Assembly (NCBI RefSeq): GCF_000227135.1
Contig: NC_018244.1
Span: 76,967-140,966 of the forward strand
Direction of reading: 5' to 3'
Origin: Leishmania donovani
Taxonomy: Eukaryota > Euglenozoa > Kinetoplastea > Trypanosomatida > Trypanosomatidae
Length of the DNA: 64,000 nt
The position numbers were made by a program, and so were the translations under genes. The notes under the pieces are model-generated. The model was not told where the DNA came from. It made no database searches and worked only from the letters and a program-made list of their open reading frames with translations. This document shows positions 48,223 through 57,775 of the stretch, in pieces; position 1 is the first letter of the stretch, and the number at the start of each line of letters is the position of its first letter.

Positions 48223-51117
48223 CGGACCCGAGCAGCCGTGCCGAAGAAAAGAAAAAGAAACGAAGAGGCGAAGAGAAAGCAAGAGCAGACTACGGGAGGG
48301 AGGGAGGAAGGGAAGGGCAGCTGATACTAGTCCTCAACTACTACTGCTAGTGATCACGATAGACAAGGAGAACAGAGCCAAAGCAGTGAAAGGGGCGTCA
48401 GCGGGGAGGAGGAAAAGAAGGGGGCGGCACCGCTCGCACTCACGCGAACTCCCAGATACGCGCCGCAGCTGCACGACAGCGGTGGCAGTGATGGGAAAGA
48501 GTGTGTGTGCGTGTGTGTGCGTGTGTGTGTGTGTGTTAAGGATGTTTCAATCAGATGCAAGACCACTTTGCGTACGTCGGCTGCGCCTGGGGCGCACGAC
48601 GGTGCAAGCTAGCGGTGTCTACGGCTGTTCTGTGGATGCTCCAGAGGTGGCGGCGTATTAGCGAGAAGAAGTGTGGTGGCCGAGTGCAGCATAAAAAAAA
48701 AGACGGAAAGGCGGGAGACAACGGACACAAACACATAGAAGCCATTTGGGATGGGACACAAGATGTGGAGACAAGCGCATAAATGCACAGGTGCGCGTGC
48801 ATCCACAGCGCACGCGAAACAGGCGTGCAGGACAAGAAGAAGCGAATTCGAGTGCCTTCTTTGCTTCACCTCTCCACCTCGTGACCCGTGGTGGCGGCGG
48901 TGGGAAGATGAGGGGAGGGAAGAGGGGGGAGGGGGCTCCGTGCAAAGGGCATCGAGGGGGCAACGAGAAATACAGAGATGAGTGTGAGATGTGAGGAAGA
49001 CCTCAAAGGGCCGAGGGCCTCTTCATCCCCTTCCCACCACCTCCTTTCTTCACAATCCTCTATCTCCTCTCTCGTCAGTTTGCCAAGACGGCCACGAAAA
49101 CAAAAGACCGCCGTCTGCAGCTTGCGGAGAAGGGGCGAACCGCGCCGGATAGAGAAAAGACGGGTTCTTTCTCTCGTCACCACGTGTACGTGTGCGAGTG
49201 CAAGTTGGCTCACGTTTACGCGGCCCTCCCCCTTGCTCGATGTGTACACACCTTTCTGTTCTTTGCTGCACTACACTTCTGCTTCTGTACACACAACGCT
49301 CAGTCGCATCCGCACATGCGCCTTTACACGCACACGCGCACAAAGAAAAACGTGAAAGAGGAGCAAGGCGCTCTCAATGTCAACGCCAACGAGTTCGCCT
49401 CTCTTTCCCTCTCCTCTCTCTCGCACGCCTGCTCTCCGCACCGACTGCACGTAAGAATTTGTGCGTGCACACGTGTCTGTGTCTCTCCCGCACTCTGTGT
49501 GTGTATGTGTGTCTGCCCACATGAGTGCCCCCATCAACACCACCCCGCTCCAGCGATGACACAAGAGGGCGCATGCAGTGGAGCGCGCTGAGGTGACGGA
49601 TGTTGGCGGTGCGGTTTCTATATTGCGCGCGCAGGGGGAGGCGGGTGGCACAACACCCACGAGGCCTGTGTCTGTCAGTGGGTGTGCCTGCGGGTGCCTC
49701 TGTGCTTTCAGGTCTAGGTCTGGGTGAGGGCTCTACTCGGGGTCACTGCACACACACACACACATACAAAGGTGTGCGGGGAGACGAATCAGCGCCGAAG
49801 ACAACGGCGGCGCGGCAGCAGAGCGTGTACATAGATTTATGAGCAAAAAAAGGGGGCAGTGGTGGGGCGAACCAGCAGACGCACGCACGCACGGACATAA
49901 CAGGAGCAAACACGATGCATCCACCGCGGTTTCGTACAACTCTAACAAGAAAAGAAGAAAGCGAAAGAAGGAAAGGGCGAGGAGGGGAAGGCGTTTAGCC
50001 AACGTCTGTGCAGCCGTACGCGTCGCATGGCATGTTTTGCGTGTATGTACCATGTGGGAAGAGCGAGATGATATAGAAAGAAGAGGTGCATCACGCACGC
50101 CCATGTGGATCGCATACGTCACACACGAAGAAGGAAAACACACATGAAGGAGAGCAACGAATAAAGCAGCAGCAGCAGCCTTCCCCGACGCACACTCATC
50201 AAGCCACCACTGCGCTGGCCCGTACTCTTTTCGCCTCTGGCTCTGCCACCTCCGTTGCCGCAGCACAAATAGATCGCTCTCCCCTCTGCCTACACGTACA
50301 CAGTTCGACCATCACGGAGGTCGTACCCGGAGAGACACACGCACACACACGGAGGCAACAACGCAAAAAGGGAGCACATGCCGCTTTATATAGAAACCGA
50401 AGAAATGAGGCATCATCTATGTAGAACGGTCGGAGCAGCCCTCATGAAGGCTGACTGACGCTCAGAGAGAGAGTTGGGGTGGGGTGGGAGGGTGAGGAGA
50501 GGGGAAGGAGAGGGGAAGGAGAGGGGAAGGAGGGGGGCAGAGAGGGAGGGAAAGGGGGGCATCAAACGTCCAGCTGGGCAAGAAGGGGACCGCAAGCTCC
50601 ATCCGTCCCCCACCTACCTACCCACCCACAAGTTGTGTGCTGATCTGTGGCACAGACGTGAGCTTCGGAAAGGGAACGCCTGGAAAGAAAAAGCAGCGCG
50701 TGCCACACACAGCTTTAGCCTTTTTTGCACACACACTCTCGCCCGTGTCTTCCCCATGCCCCTCTGCCTCGACAGGCATACAGACGGGCACCACCCAGTG
50801 GTGTTGCATGGTGCAACTGGACACACACGCACACGCACACCTTTTGTTTGCCTGGCCTCCTGGTTGTCTAGTTCTACCCCTCCGCCACCGCCACCCTCCA
50901 CAGCACCCACTGAGCTCACCGCCGCCACGACAACAATAACACTGAAACGGAAACTAAAGAGCCTGCGCGGCTACATCATCTGTTCAGCTCTCCCTTGCAG
51001 ACGTCAACACACCAAGTGCATGCGTGAGCACACGGAAGAGAAACGCGCCAGCATATCAGTGCGTTCATACACACTCGGTGTAGTGGCTGCATGTAGCATG
51101 GCGGGGAGGGGCAGAGC
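48223..51117. other. Intergenic region: H2A.Z 3' UTR and complex I subunit leader
   Basis: A 2.9-kb spacer. It holds a GT array (48500-48537), an A-run near 48692, CA-rich stretches (49740-49766, 50820-50840) and three exact 11-bp tandem units (50496-50528). No coding sequence is recognised. Confidence 0.7.
50496..50528. repeat. Tandem repeat, 3 x 11 bp (ggagaggggaa)
   Basis: Three exact copies of an 11-base purine-only unit in a longer G/A-rich tract, giving a C/T-rich tract on the transcribed strand. It lies in the H2A.Z 3' UTR region. Confidence 0.9.
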
Positions 51118-51651
51118 CTACGCGGCACGCTTGGCGCTCTTCTTCTTGGACTTCTTCTCCAATGCTTTGTGCACATTCGGCACCACACCACCGCGCGAGA
51201 TGGTCGCCTTCACTACCTGATTCAGCTCCTCATCACCTCGAATGGCGAGCAGCAGGTGGCGCGGCTTGATGCGCTCCGTCTTCTGAGCCTTCGCCGCCGC
51301 ACCGGAGAGCTCGATCACCTCCGTCGTGAGATATTCCAGCAGAGCGGCGCAGTATATGGCGGCAGATGCACCGCAACGCTGCTTGCGGTAGAGGCCATCC
51401 TTCAAGCGAGAGTGAATGCGGCCGACCGGGAAGTTCAACTCTGCGCGCGCGGCACGCGACATGCGATCGCGACGGCCTGCCTTGCCGCCAGTCTTGCCAC
51501 CGCGCTTGCCCTTACCTTTGCCCTTGCCCTTGCCCTTGCCACCGAGCTTGCCGCCCGAGACGATGCTGGTCTGATCGGCCGTCGCAGAGCCAGGCCCCAT
51601 CATCGGCGGCTGCGGCGGCATGCCAGTGGATTCCTCGCCGGTGTACGACAT
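51118..51651 (-). CDS. H2AZ: Histone H2A variant H2A.Z, 177 aa
   Basis: The histone fold spans about residues 66-162: 'RAARAELNFPVGRIHSRL', 'ASAAIYCAALLEYLTTEVIEL', 'RIKPRHLLLAIRGDEELNQ' and 'GGVVPNVHKAL'. The acidic-patch loop (RGDEELNQVV) and docking region mark H2A; divergence from canonical H2A in the L1 loop (YRKQRCGASAA) and the long tail mark the Z variant. In trypanosomes H2A.Z pairs with H2B.V at transcription start regions. The N-terminal tail is unusually long (about 65 aa) and contains five GK dipeptides in a row (39-48), encoded by six-base repeats. The C-terminus is Lys-rich (KKSKKKSAKRAA). An A9 run at 51786-51794 and an AG near 51731-51730 on the coding strand give a plausible splice site about 80 nt upstream of the ATG. 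Confidence 0.95.
   Translation of the reverse strand: MSYTGEESTGMPPQPPMMGPGSATADQTSIVSGGKLGGKGKGKGKGKGKRGGKTGGKAGRRDRMSRAARAELNFPVGRIHSRLKDGLYRKQRCGASAAIYCAALLEYLTTEVIELSGAAAKAQKTERIKPRHLLLAIRGDEELNQVVKATISRGGVVPNVHKALEKKSKKKSAKRAA
51505..51540. repeat. In-frame hexanucleotide repeat encoding the GK tail of H2A.Z
   Basis: Imperfect cccttg/cctttg units on the plus strand encode consecutive Gly-Lys dipeptides (residues 38-49). Because units are six bases, slippage changes the tail by whole GK pairs without breaking the frame. Confidence 0.85.
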
Positions 51652-52694
51652 CGTATTGGGATGTGCTGTGGGCGATTCGTAGAAGCAAACAAGAAAAACA
51701 CGTGTGCCTAGCTAGGTGGTCTTGCTTCCCTGGAAGCCCGTGCGCGTGTGCAAGGCGGTCCAGCAGCACGTCGGCGCACACACAGCAAAAAAAAAGGAAA
51801 AGCGGTGAGGGAGGTGGTCTTCTGGAAGGAAGGGAAGAAAAGGAAGCGTGTGTAGGATCGTTGGGTGTGGGGTGCGATGTGCCGAAGAAGTGGCGGGATG
51901 TGCGTGCGTGGTGGATCTATGGATGTGTGGTGGGGAGAGAGATACGGACAGAGCACGAGAGATGGACTGCGTGGCACAACGAAGCGAGCAGAGCGAAAGA
52001 AAAATGGGATGAGGAAAGAGGGAGGCGAATAGAGAGAGAGCGAGAGCGAGAGCGAGCGAGACGGAAAGCGGAGAAAATGAAGACGTGCACGACGAAAAGT
52101 CAAGGGAAGAGGGGAGGGGCACTGTCATTGCACAACGATCTCCCTCCCTTCCCCTTCTCCCACCTCTTCCCAAAACAAAAAAAAAGCAAAGGACTCTACG
52201 CCTCCACGTGCTTCGGTCGGAATGTCATAACGGAGAGCAGCCGGCATTTGTGTTTCCTGCGCTCTCAGGAGCGTATATATGTACCTATGTACGCCTACGT
52301 GTGTGTATCTGCATATGTCTATGTGTCTATGTGTATACCCACGTCTGCGTTCCTGTTGCTGCCGCTCTTCTTTCAGTTCGCCCCCCCCCCCTTTCCCACC
52401 TCTCGTCCGCGTCGGCCTCGCGCCGGTGCACAGCGAAACCCGCAGTAGCAGGGGCAGGGAGAGGGGGAGGGGGCACGGCCGTGTGAGAGAGCAGCTGAAA
52501 GACCCCCGAGGGCAGAAGAGAGGCAGAGAACACGGAAAAGAAAAAGAGAAGCCTCACGTCATCTTCTTCAAGCTGCGCGAGAGGGAGGGCGAGAGGCACA
52601 CACAGAGGCGCACAACTGAGTGAGCACGCGCCTTCGGTACAGACGGAGGCGGGCAATGTTGCCGACGTTGCCAACCTCCTCTTGTATCTGCATC
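51652..52694. other. Intergenic region: RING protein 3' UTR and H2A.Z leader
   Basis: Contains A9 (51786-51794), a GA-rich tract (52030-52062), an A9 run near 52175 and a C10 run (52382-52391). No gene is seen. Confidence 0.7.
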
Positions 52695-54872
52695 TCACAC
52701 ACGCCGACGGCGGACCTCGTGCCGCTCGTGGCAGGGCCCGCACCAAACCTCCACTGGAAGTTCGAGGCCGCCGCGCTTCCCTCCAGCGCTGCGATCGCGA
52801 ACGGGTGTGTTCGCGCTGGCGTCCAGCACATTGTGCTCATCTTCCAAGCCGAATATAATACAGGCCGAGGCACCGGCGAGCAGGGCGCAGGGGTAGTGGT
52901 ACTGCTGACCGCAGCTGCTCTCGCCACGCTCTGTGCCCTCGCACGTGCGCAGGCCCGCCCCAAAAGGAAAAGAAGGTGAGTTGGGGACTAGCAGCGGTGC
53001 ACCGTCTTCGCACAGCGCACAGCGCACTGTCATCAGCGGTCCCTCTGCGCCGCTTCCATCAGAGGTCTTAAAGCGTTGCCACAGCTCACTCTCTTCATCC
53101 GCGTCCCGTTGATGCATGTGACACAAAGTCGCGGCCAGCAGCTGCCAGCGAGCCACGCGACCTGATGTGCGCGCCGTGAGAACCTCCAATGGATCCTGCA
53201 GCGGCACCGTCATGTGCAGCAATGCGGTCGTACTGGGAATGAAGTACACCCCAGCAGCAGCGGCGGCGGGAAGGTCCTCGAGAGAGGTGTTGGTAAAGAC
53301 GTCTAGAAGTCCAGCCCACGCCAGACAATTGTGGTGAGCCACGCCTGTAAAGTGGTGCGCTGTCACCTCGCCACGACAAGGACAACAGTAGCTCCCCTGC
53401 ACCGCGTCGAGTTCGGTTGTCGTATACTCGCCTTCGCATGTCGGCGCCGGTGATTGAGTAATGTTGGTGCTATGCTCCTGCACCTCGCAGCACACACCCC
53501 ACAACGGCCCTAGCAGCAGCGAGAGGCTCTCCTCAGTCTGCATAGCCAACTCCGCTGGATCGCAGTGCGCTGTCGGGGATCGCAGGAGTCGTTGCAGACG
53601 CTGTCGCACCGCCGTGCGCTGCACCACGTCAAGGCCGCAGAGGGCGCAGCAGCCGAAGCGGTGCCAGAATGACGCGGCCGTGTCAGCAGAGGCGACAGAC
53701 CACGATGAGGCCGTTTTAGACACCGCCTCCGTCTTTTCTCGGCCTGCCCCATCAGCTACTCCAGCTTGTCGTGCCAGAAGCCGCGCTGCTGGGGGGGTAA
53801 GCGTGCAGTGTATCACTCCCCGGCCGCGTCTCCACAGGCTCCACGCAGATGCTTTCTTGGAATTCAATGCATGTTCAGCAGCGAGTACACTTGCAGATGC
53901 CTCACCACTGCGATGTGCGGTACTTGCCGCAGCCGTGACGCTCGCCGCCTCTGCCACCGCAAATGCTATGAAGGGTGGCGGGCTCAGCCGCGGCGTCGAA
54001 TCGAGCTGATCAGCGTGATCCGTGATGTGGTTGCGCATCAGCTGAAGGGGAGTGGAGAAGGGCGCTGGCGAGGGCGACAGTGCCGGAGATGGTGTGGTTG
54101 TCGGCGGTCGATCCTGATCTCGTCCAAGTGCGCCGCTATCCCCGACACGACGCGCGACGGCAGACGGCAAAGACGTGGTGGCCTGAGCGATGATCGAGCG
54201 GTGCGGCGCTTCGTCCGAGAGCACATCATCGCCCACTCCCGCCATCAACGGTGGTGGCGAAGGTGACTCACTTTGCAGCCGCTGCGTCTCGCCGGCTGCG
54301 GCACGCAGAAGCCCTGGCAGACTCGAGTGCTGAGCATGGTTGGCGGTGCTGCCCTCGGTGGCAGCGACTGCGCTCGCGACACGATGTGATGCCCGAGGCT
54401 CACGCAATGACAAGAAGGGGTGCTGCTCCGGCGGGGGTGACAGTGACGACCGTCGCGGCCGCGGTGCCTGATTCTCCCCTTGCGCTCCCTCCACCGCGTC
54501 GTATCCGGTGGCGCCTCGACGCCGCTTCATAGAGGAGTCGTGATCGCTGTGAGACAACGGCGTTGCCGCGTTCTGCACGGATGATCGCAGCTGACGCCCG
54601 CTGGCGCGTAGCCCCACCTCACGTGTCAGCACGCAAAGGAGAGACAGCTGAGGCAGCGGGGAGCAGTGGCGCAGGTTGGGCACCGCTTGATTGCACAGCG
54701 GGCACCGCGGGCGTGCTGCAATGCAGCGACTAGCGCAGGCGCGGCATAGGATGTGGCCACAGGGAAAGCACACCGGTTTCTTGAAAACGTCGAGGCACAC
54801 AGGGCACACGCAGTTGGCATGCGTAGACTTGAGTAACGGTATGGCGTCAATCATGGTAACAGACATCCCCAT
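52695..54872 (-). CDS. RING finger protein with C-terminal extended-PHD-like zinc module, 725 aa
   Basis: The frame opens at 54908 with TTG; ATG 54872 gives MGMSVTMIDAIPLLKS. A C3HC4 RING lies at residues 23-60: Cys23, Cys26, Cys38, His40, Cys43, Cys46, Cys57 and Cys60. This arrangement is typical of E3 ubiquitin ligases. The middle (about 90-380) is disordered. From about residue 400 comes a second zinc region: 'FGCCALCGLDV', then 'YCCPCRGEV' and 'VAHHNCLAWAGLLDVF', then 'VRCALCEDGAPLL', 'CGQQYHYPCALLAG' and 'VWCGPCHERHE' at the end. The order C2HC followed by a PHD-type cluster with H-x2-C-A is that of extended PHD fingers (PHF7, G2E3, plant BRCA1). Combined with the RING, this suggests a nuclear ubiquitin ligase reading nucleosomes. 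No BRCT domain is present. Confidence 0.9.
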   Translation of the reverse strand: MGMSVTMIDAIPLLKSTHANCVCPVCLDVFKKPVCFPCGHILCRACASRCIAARPRCPLCNQAVPNLRHCSPLPQLSLLCVLTREVGLRASGRQLRSSVQNAATPLSHSDHDSSMKRRRGATGYDAVEGAQGENQAPRPRRSSLSPPPEQHPFLSLREPRASHRVASAVAATEGSTANHAQHSSLPGLLRAAAGETQRLQSESPSPPPLMAGVGDDVLSDEAPHRSIIAQATTSLPSAVARRVGDSGALGRDQDRPPTTTPSPALSPSPAPFSTPLQLMRNHITDHADQLDSTPRLSPPPFIAFAVAEAASVTAAASTAHRSGEASASVLAAEHALNSKKASAWSLWRRGRGVIHCTLTPPAARLLARQAGVADGAGREKTEAVSKTASSWSVASADTAASFWHRFGCCALCGLDVVQRTAVRQRLQRLLRSPTAHCDPAELAMQTEESLSLLLGPLWGVCCEVQEHSTNITQSPAPTCEGEYTTTELDAVQGSYCCPCRGEVTAHHFTGVAHHNCLAWAGLLDVFTNTSLEDLPAAAAAGVYFIPSTTALLHMTVPLQDPLEVLTARTSGRVARWQLLAATLCHMHQRDADEESELWQRFKTSDGSGAEGPLMTVRCALCEDGAPLLVPNSPSFPFGAGLRTCEGTERGESSCGQQYHYPCALLAGASACIIFGLEDEHNVLDASANTPVRDRSAGGKRGGLELPVEVWCGPCHERHEVRRRRV

Positions 54873-55900
54873 GCGAGCTCTCCACTGAGAGGTGCTGACA
54901 CCGCACAATCCGATGGAAGGGGGAAGAGGGGGCAGCTGCGCAAGGATGTATGTGCATGTGTGTCTAGTTCAATCTATGACAGCTCTGCGCTAGTAGCGAG
55001 GTAATAGTAAGCGCAGGAGCGAGATGCGGCGGGGGGTGCCAAGGCAGAGATGGGGCAGGAAGAGGCGGAGGAGCACGGCGCGCAAAAGGGGTGAAAGGGC
55101 CCCGGTGGCACGACGCTCTGTCCGGTGGTGATGCTGCTCGGCCCTCTCTCGGGCTCTCGGTCGCTCTTTTCGTGTGTGCTTCTATCGTTTCTGTGAAATA
55201 TGCAGTGCTGTCATGCACGTGCGCAAGCGGCAGGCACGCACACCCACACGCGCGTCGAAGCGAATGCATGCGTGCGAGAGAGGGGAGAAGGAGGGGAGCG
55301 GAGCGGAGGGCAGGGGAGGGAGATGACAAACTTCGAAAGATGGGATCGACTCGGGCGGGACCGAAAAGACAAGAGAAAAAGGGGAGCGGTCAAACGGTGT
55401 TTTGCAGCACCGCTGCTCGAGACGCGCGGGCGCGCTTGTATTTCTCTCTTTTGGGCATCCGCCTGCTCTCCTCCTGCGCGTTGGTCGGAATCCACGCTTC
55501 CACATGCGTACTCGCTCGGGCGTGAAAGGGTAAGAAAGAGGCGAACGCGCACACGTGCCTATCAAGGTCAGTTTCTCCTCCTTTACTTTTCAACAGAGGC
55601 GACGGGCCACCCCTCGCCCAGCGAAGCGTGTCGGGGGGATTGCCATCCTCTGGACAACCTCGACGCGACAACGTGTCAAGCGACTCCCATGTCATAAACA
55701 GGCGTCTCTACACGAAGATGCCGCAGAGAACTCAGAGAGCGGAAGAGCATACAGACAGGCTCCCCGGTCAGCGTGTTCAGCGCCCCAGTGCATGGCCCGT
55801 ACAATGTGTCGCGTATCTAGGCACTTGTGTGAGTTTTGTTTCCAGGTCATTCGTGTCCTGGGCATCGACAGATTAGCACGTCTTTTGCCCTGAGCACCCT
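54873..55900. other. Intergenic region: Sm protein 3' UTR and RING leader
   Basis: Spacer with purine-rich patches on the plus strand (54913-54932, 55270-55325). No gene or repeat is recognised. Confidence 0.7.
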
Positions 55901-56716
55901 TTACCGGCCGCCGCCGCCTCCTCCCGCCGACTTCTTGGCCTCGAGGCGCTTGCGGCGCGCGGCCCGATTGCGCATCTTCTCCCGCTGCAAGTGGGCCTTG
56001 ATCGATGCAGCCATCATTGAAAAGTCACTCTTGAGCTGCCCCAACGCGGAGTTGGAGGAAGCCGCAGAAACAGCTGTTGTGCCGGTGCCGCCTGCCGCGT
56101 CAACGAAGCGCATGAGGAAGATGCTGTTGCTTCGGATGTACGTGGCACCGATGTAGCGAGGTCGCGGCATCAGCTCACTAGTGCTCTGCATCACGTCTGC
56201 ATCCTCTGTCACCATGCCTTGGAGACTGCTTGCGATGAGCCGTGCCTCCTGCTGCGACTTCTCACGCAGTATCGCCCGCTCCACATCAAAACTGCGGGCT
56301 CGTCGCACCAGCGCCTCGTTCAGCATAACGTTGTAGTGGTCATCAATGTGCACCAGCTTGCCTGTGTAGACGTACCCCTGTCTTGTCTCCACTTCCACCT
56401 CCATGCTCCGAGACGGGTCGCAGCTTAGGCTGCTAGTCAGCAACGCCGAGTTGCACTCGCCCTTGTCGCCAGTGCCGTCACTTGCTTCAACAGCCAGCCC
56501 GAGAGCCCGCATGAGCACCGCCGCCGGCGCCGGCACGCCTTTCGACCTTTTCTCCGAGTCCACGCTCGCGCTGCCGCCACCTGTAGCGGCAGCGGCACCC
56601 CGAGCATTGGTCCCCGTCGAGGATTCGTCTGCGATGCCTCGCACGTGCTTCTTGGACTTGTCAGGGACTGTAACGCTGGCCGTCTTCGGTCGACGATGCC
56701 TGTGCGCCGACGGCAT
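55901..56716 (-). CDS. Sm/LSm-domain RNA-binding protein with long extensions, 271 aa
   Basis: Sm proteins form heptameric rings on U-rich RNA in spliceosomal and related particles. Sm1 is at about residues 105-136 (MEVEVETRQGYVYTGKLVHID with 'YNVMLNEALV'), with the conserved Gly of 'Y-Y-TGKL' and Asp/Asn of 'DDHYNVML'. Sm2 is at 190-204 (ATYIRSNSIFLMRF), where the usual IRG is IRS. The spacing between the two (about 55 residues) is longer than in most Sm proteins. A 100-residue polar N-terminal extension and a basic, Gly-rich C-terminus (RNRAARRKRLEAKKS then Gly6) flank the fold. The strand pattern is closest to SmD3 in my reading, but SmD1 or an LSm is possible. The frame opens at 56749 with TTG; the first ATG is 56716 (MPSAHRHRR). 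Confidence 0.88.
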   Translation of the reverse strand: MPSAHRHRRPKTASVTVPDKSKKHVRGIADESSTGTNARGAAAATGGGSASVDSEKRSKGVPAPAAVLMRALGLAVEASDGTGDKGECNSALLTSSLSCDPSRSMEVEVETRQGYVYTGKLVHIDDHYNVMLNEALVRRARSFDVERAILREKSQQEARLIASSLQGMVTEDADVMQSTSELMPRPRYIGATYIRSNSIFLMRFVDAAGGTGTTAVSAASSNSALGQLKSDFSMMAASIKAHLQREKMRNRAARRKRLEAKKSAGGGGGGR

Positions 56717-57775
56717 TTGCCGGCTGATGGCAACAGCAGCCACCGCCAACGATGCGGCGAAACAAATATGTGCCCTAGAGGAAAACGCCCGGAAGGTAAG
56801 ATGCGCAATGGCAAGGTCCTGCGTTGTGCGTTGTGCGTGTGCCCGAGGGTGTGCGTGAAATGGAGGCGGCCATGCACTTTGGCCAAGCCGTCGAGAGCGT
56901 CATAAAAGGAGCAGAGAGGACCAAGAGAGAGGTGGAGTCCCACGGGGGACCGAGAGAGCCGAGGAAGTAACGCGCAGGGAGACCACACGTCTGTCGCATT
57001 TCTTCTATTCCAATGTGAGTCCACTCCTCTGCCAGGCAACGCGAGGTCCACCTCCGCCCTCGAGCCTCCCCGGCGCTGCCACAGGCCACCCGTCGCGTGG
57101 CGCGGCGCAGCCCTAGGCGCACGCCGGTGCAGCAGTGCGCCGGCTCAGCCATCTGAGAGCACGGCCTCGGCAGCGGACTCCACCCACACCCCACTCCGCA
57201 GGCAGCCTCACAGCCGCTCCCGTCATGCCGGCCACCGCCCCCGGTGCACCCCCCTCGCGGTGGCGCAGGCTCCCTCCACCAGTGGGCAGCGAGGGCCGGG
57301 TGACAGATGCCTTCGAGCCACGCCGGCACTCGGCTTGTCATGTCGGCGGCACAAGCGTGCTCGCGGTCGCTGGCCGCTCCGGCGCCGCGCCATCCACGAC
57401 CTGACCGCCGACATCAGTCGCCGTGCATCGCTCTGGCCCCCGCGCGTCGCCGGTGCTTGGCCCTGTGGCCACCAGAGGGGCGGCTCGGCATTTGGCTGGG
57501 TATAGGGCGGGGGCGGGACCGCCTGGCTTTCTCCCACAAGGAGAGAAAGAGGGAGGGGGGCGGGGGTGATGCACACAGCAGCACGCAAGCATGCACACAC
57601 AGGAGTCACTCGAGAACTGTCATGGTTAGGTTGAGCACCGGTGTCTCTTCGAGGCGGGGTAGCCGAGACACACACGCATGTGAAGCGAGAGAGGGCGTGG
57701 GGAAGATCCAACAGGCGCTCCTCACAACGAATGCCGCCGCGAGGGGCACCTCGCACTCCAAGTCCGTACAAGAGC
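56717..57775. other. Intergenic region: CFAP20DC-like 3' UTR with repeat B
   Basis: About half is family B copy 3 (57017-57546). The rest is spacer. No gene is recognised. Confidence 0.72.
57017..57546. repeat. Dispersed repeat family B, copy 3 (uninterrupted, 3' truncated)
   Basis: The only copy without an N gap, so it gives the element's internal order. It matches 576-955 and 1055-1248 of copy 1 at near identity. It diverges at about 57546, so the last 130 bases seen in copies 1 and 2, with the CAG-rich end, are missing. It lies about 230-760 nt downstream of the stop at 57776. Confidence 0.88.
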
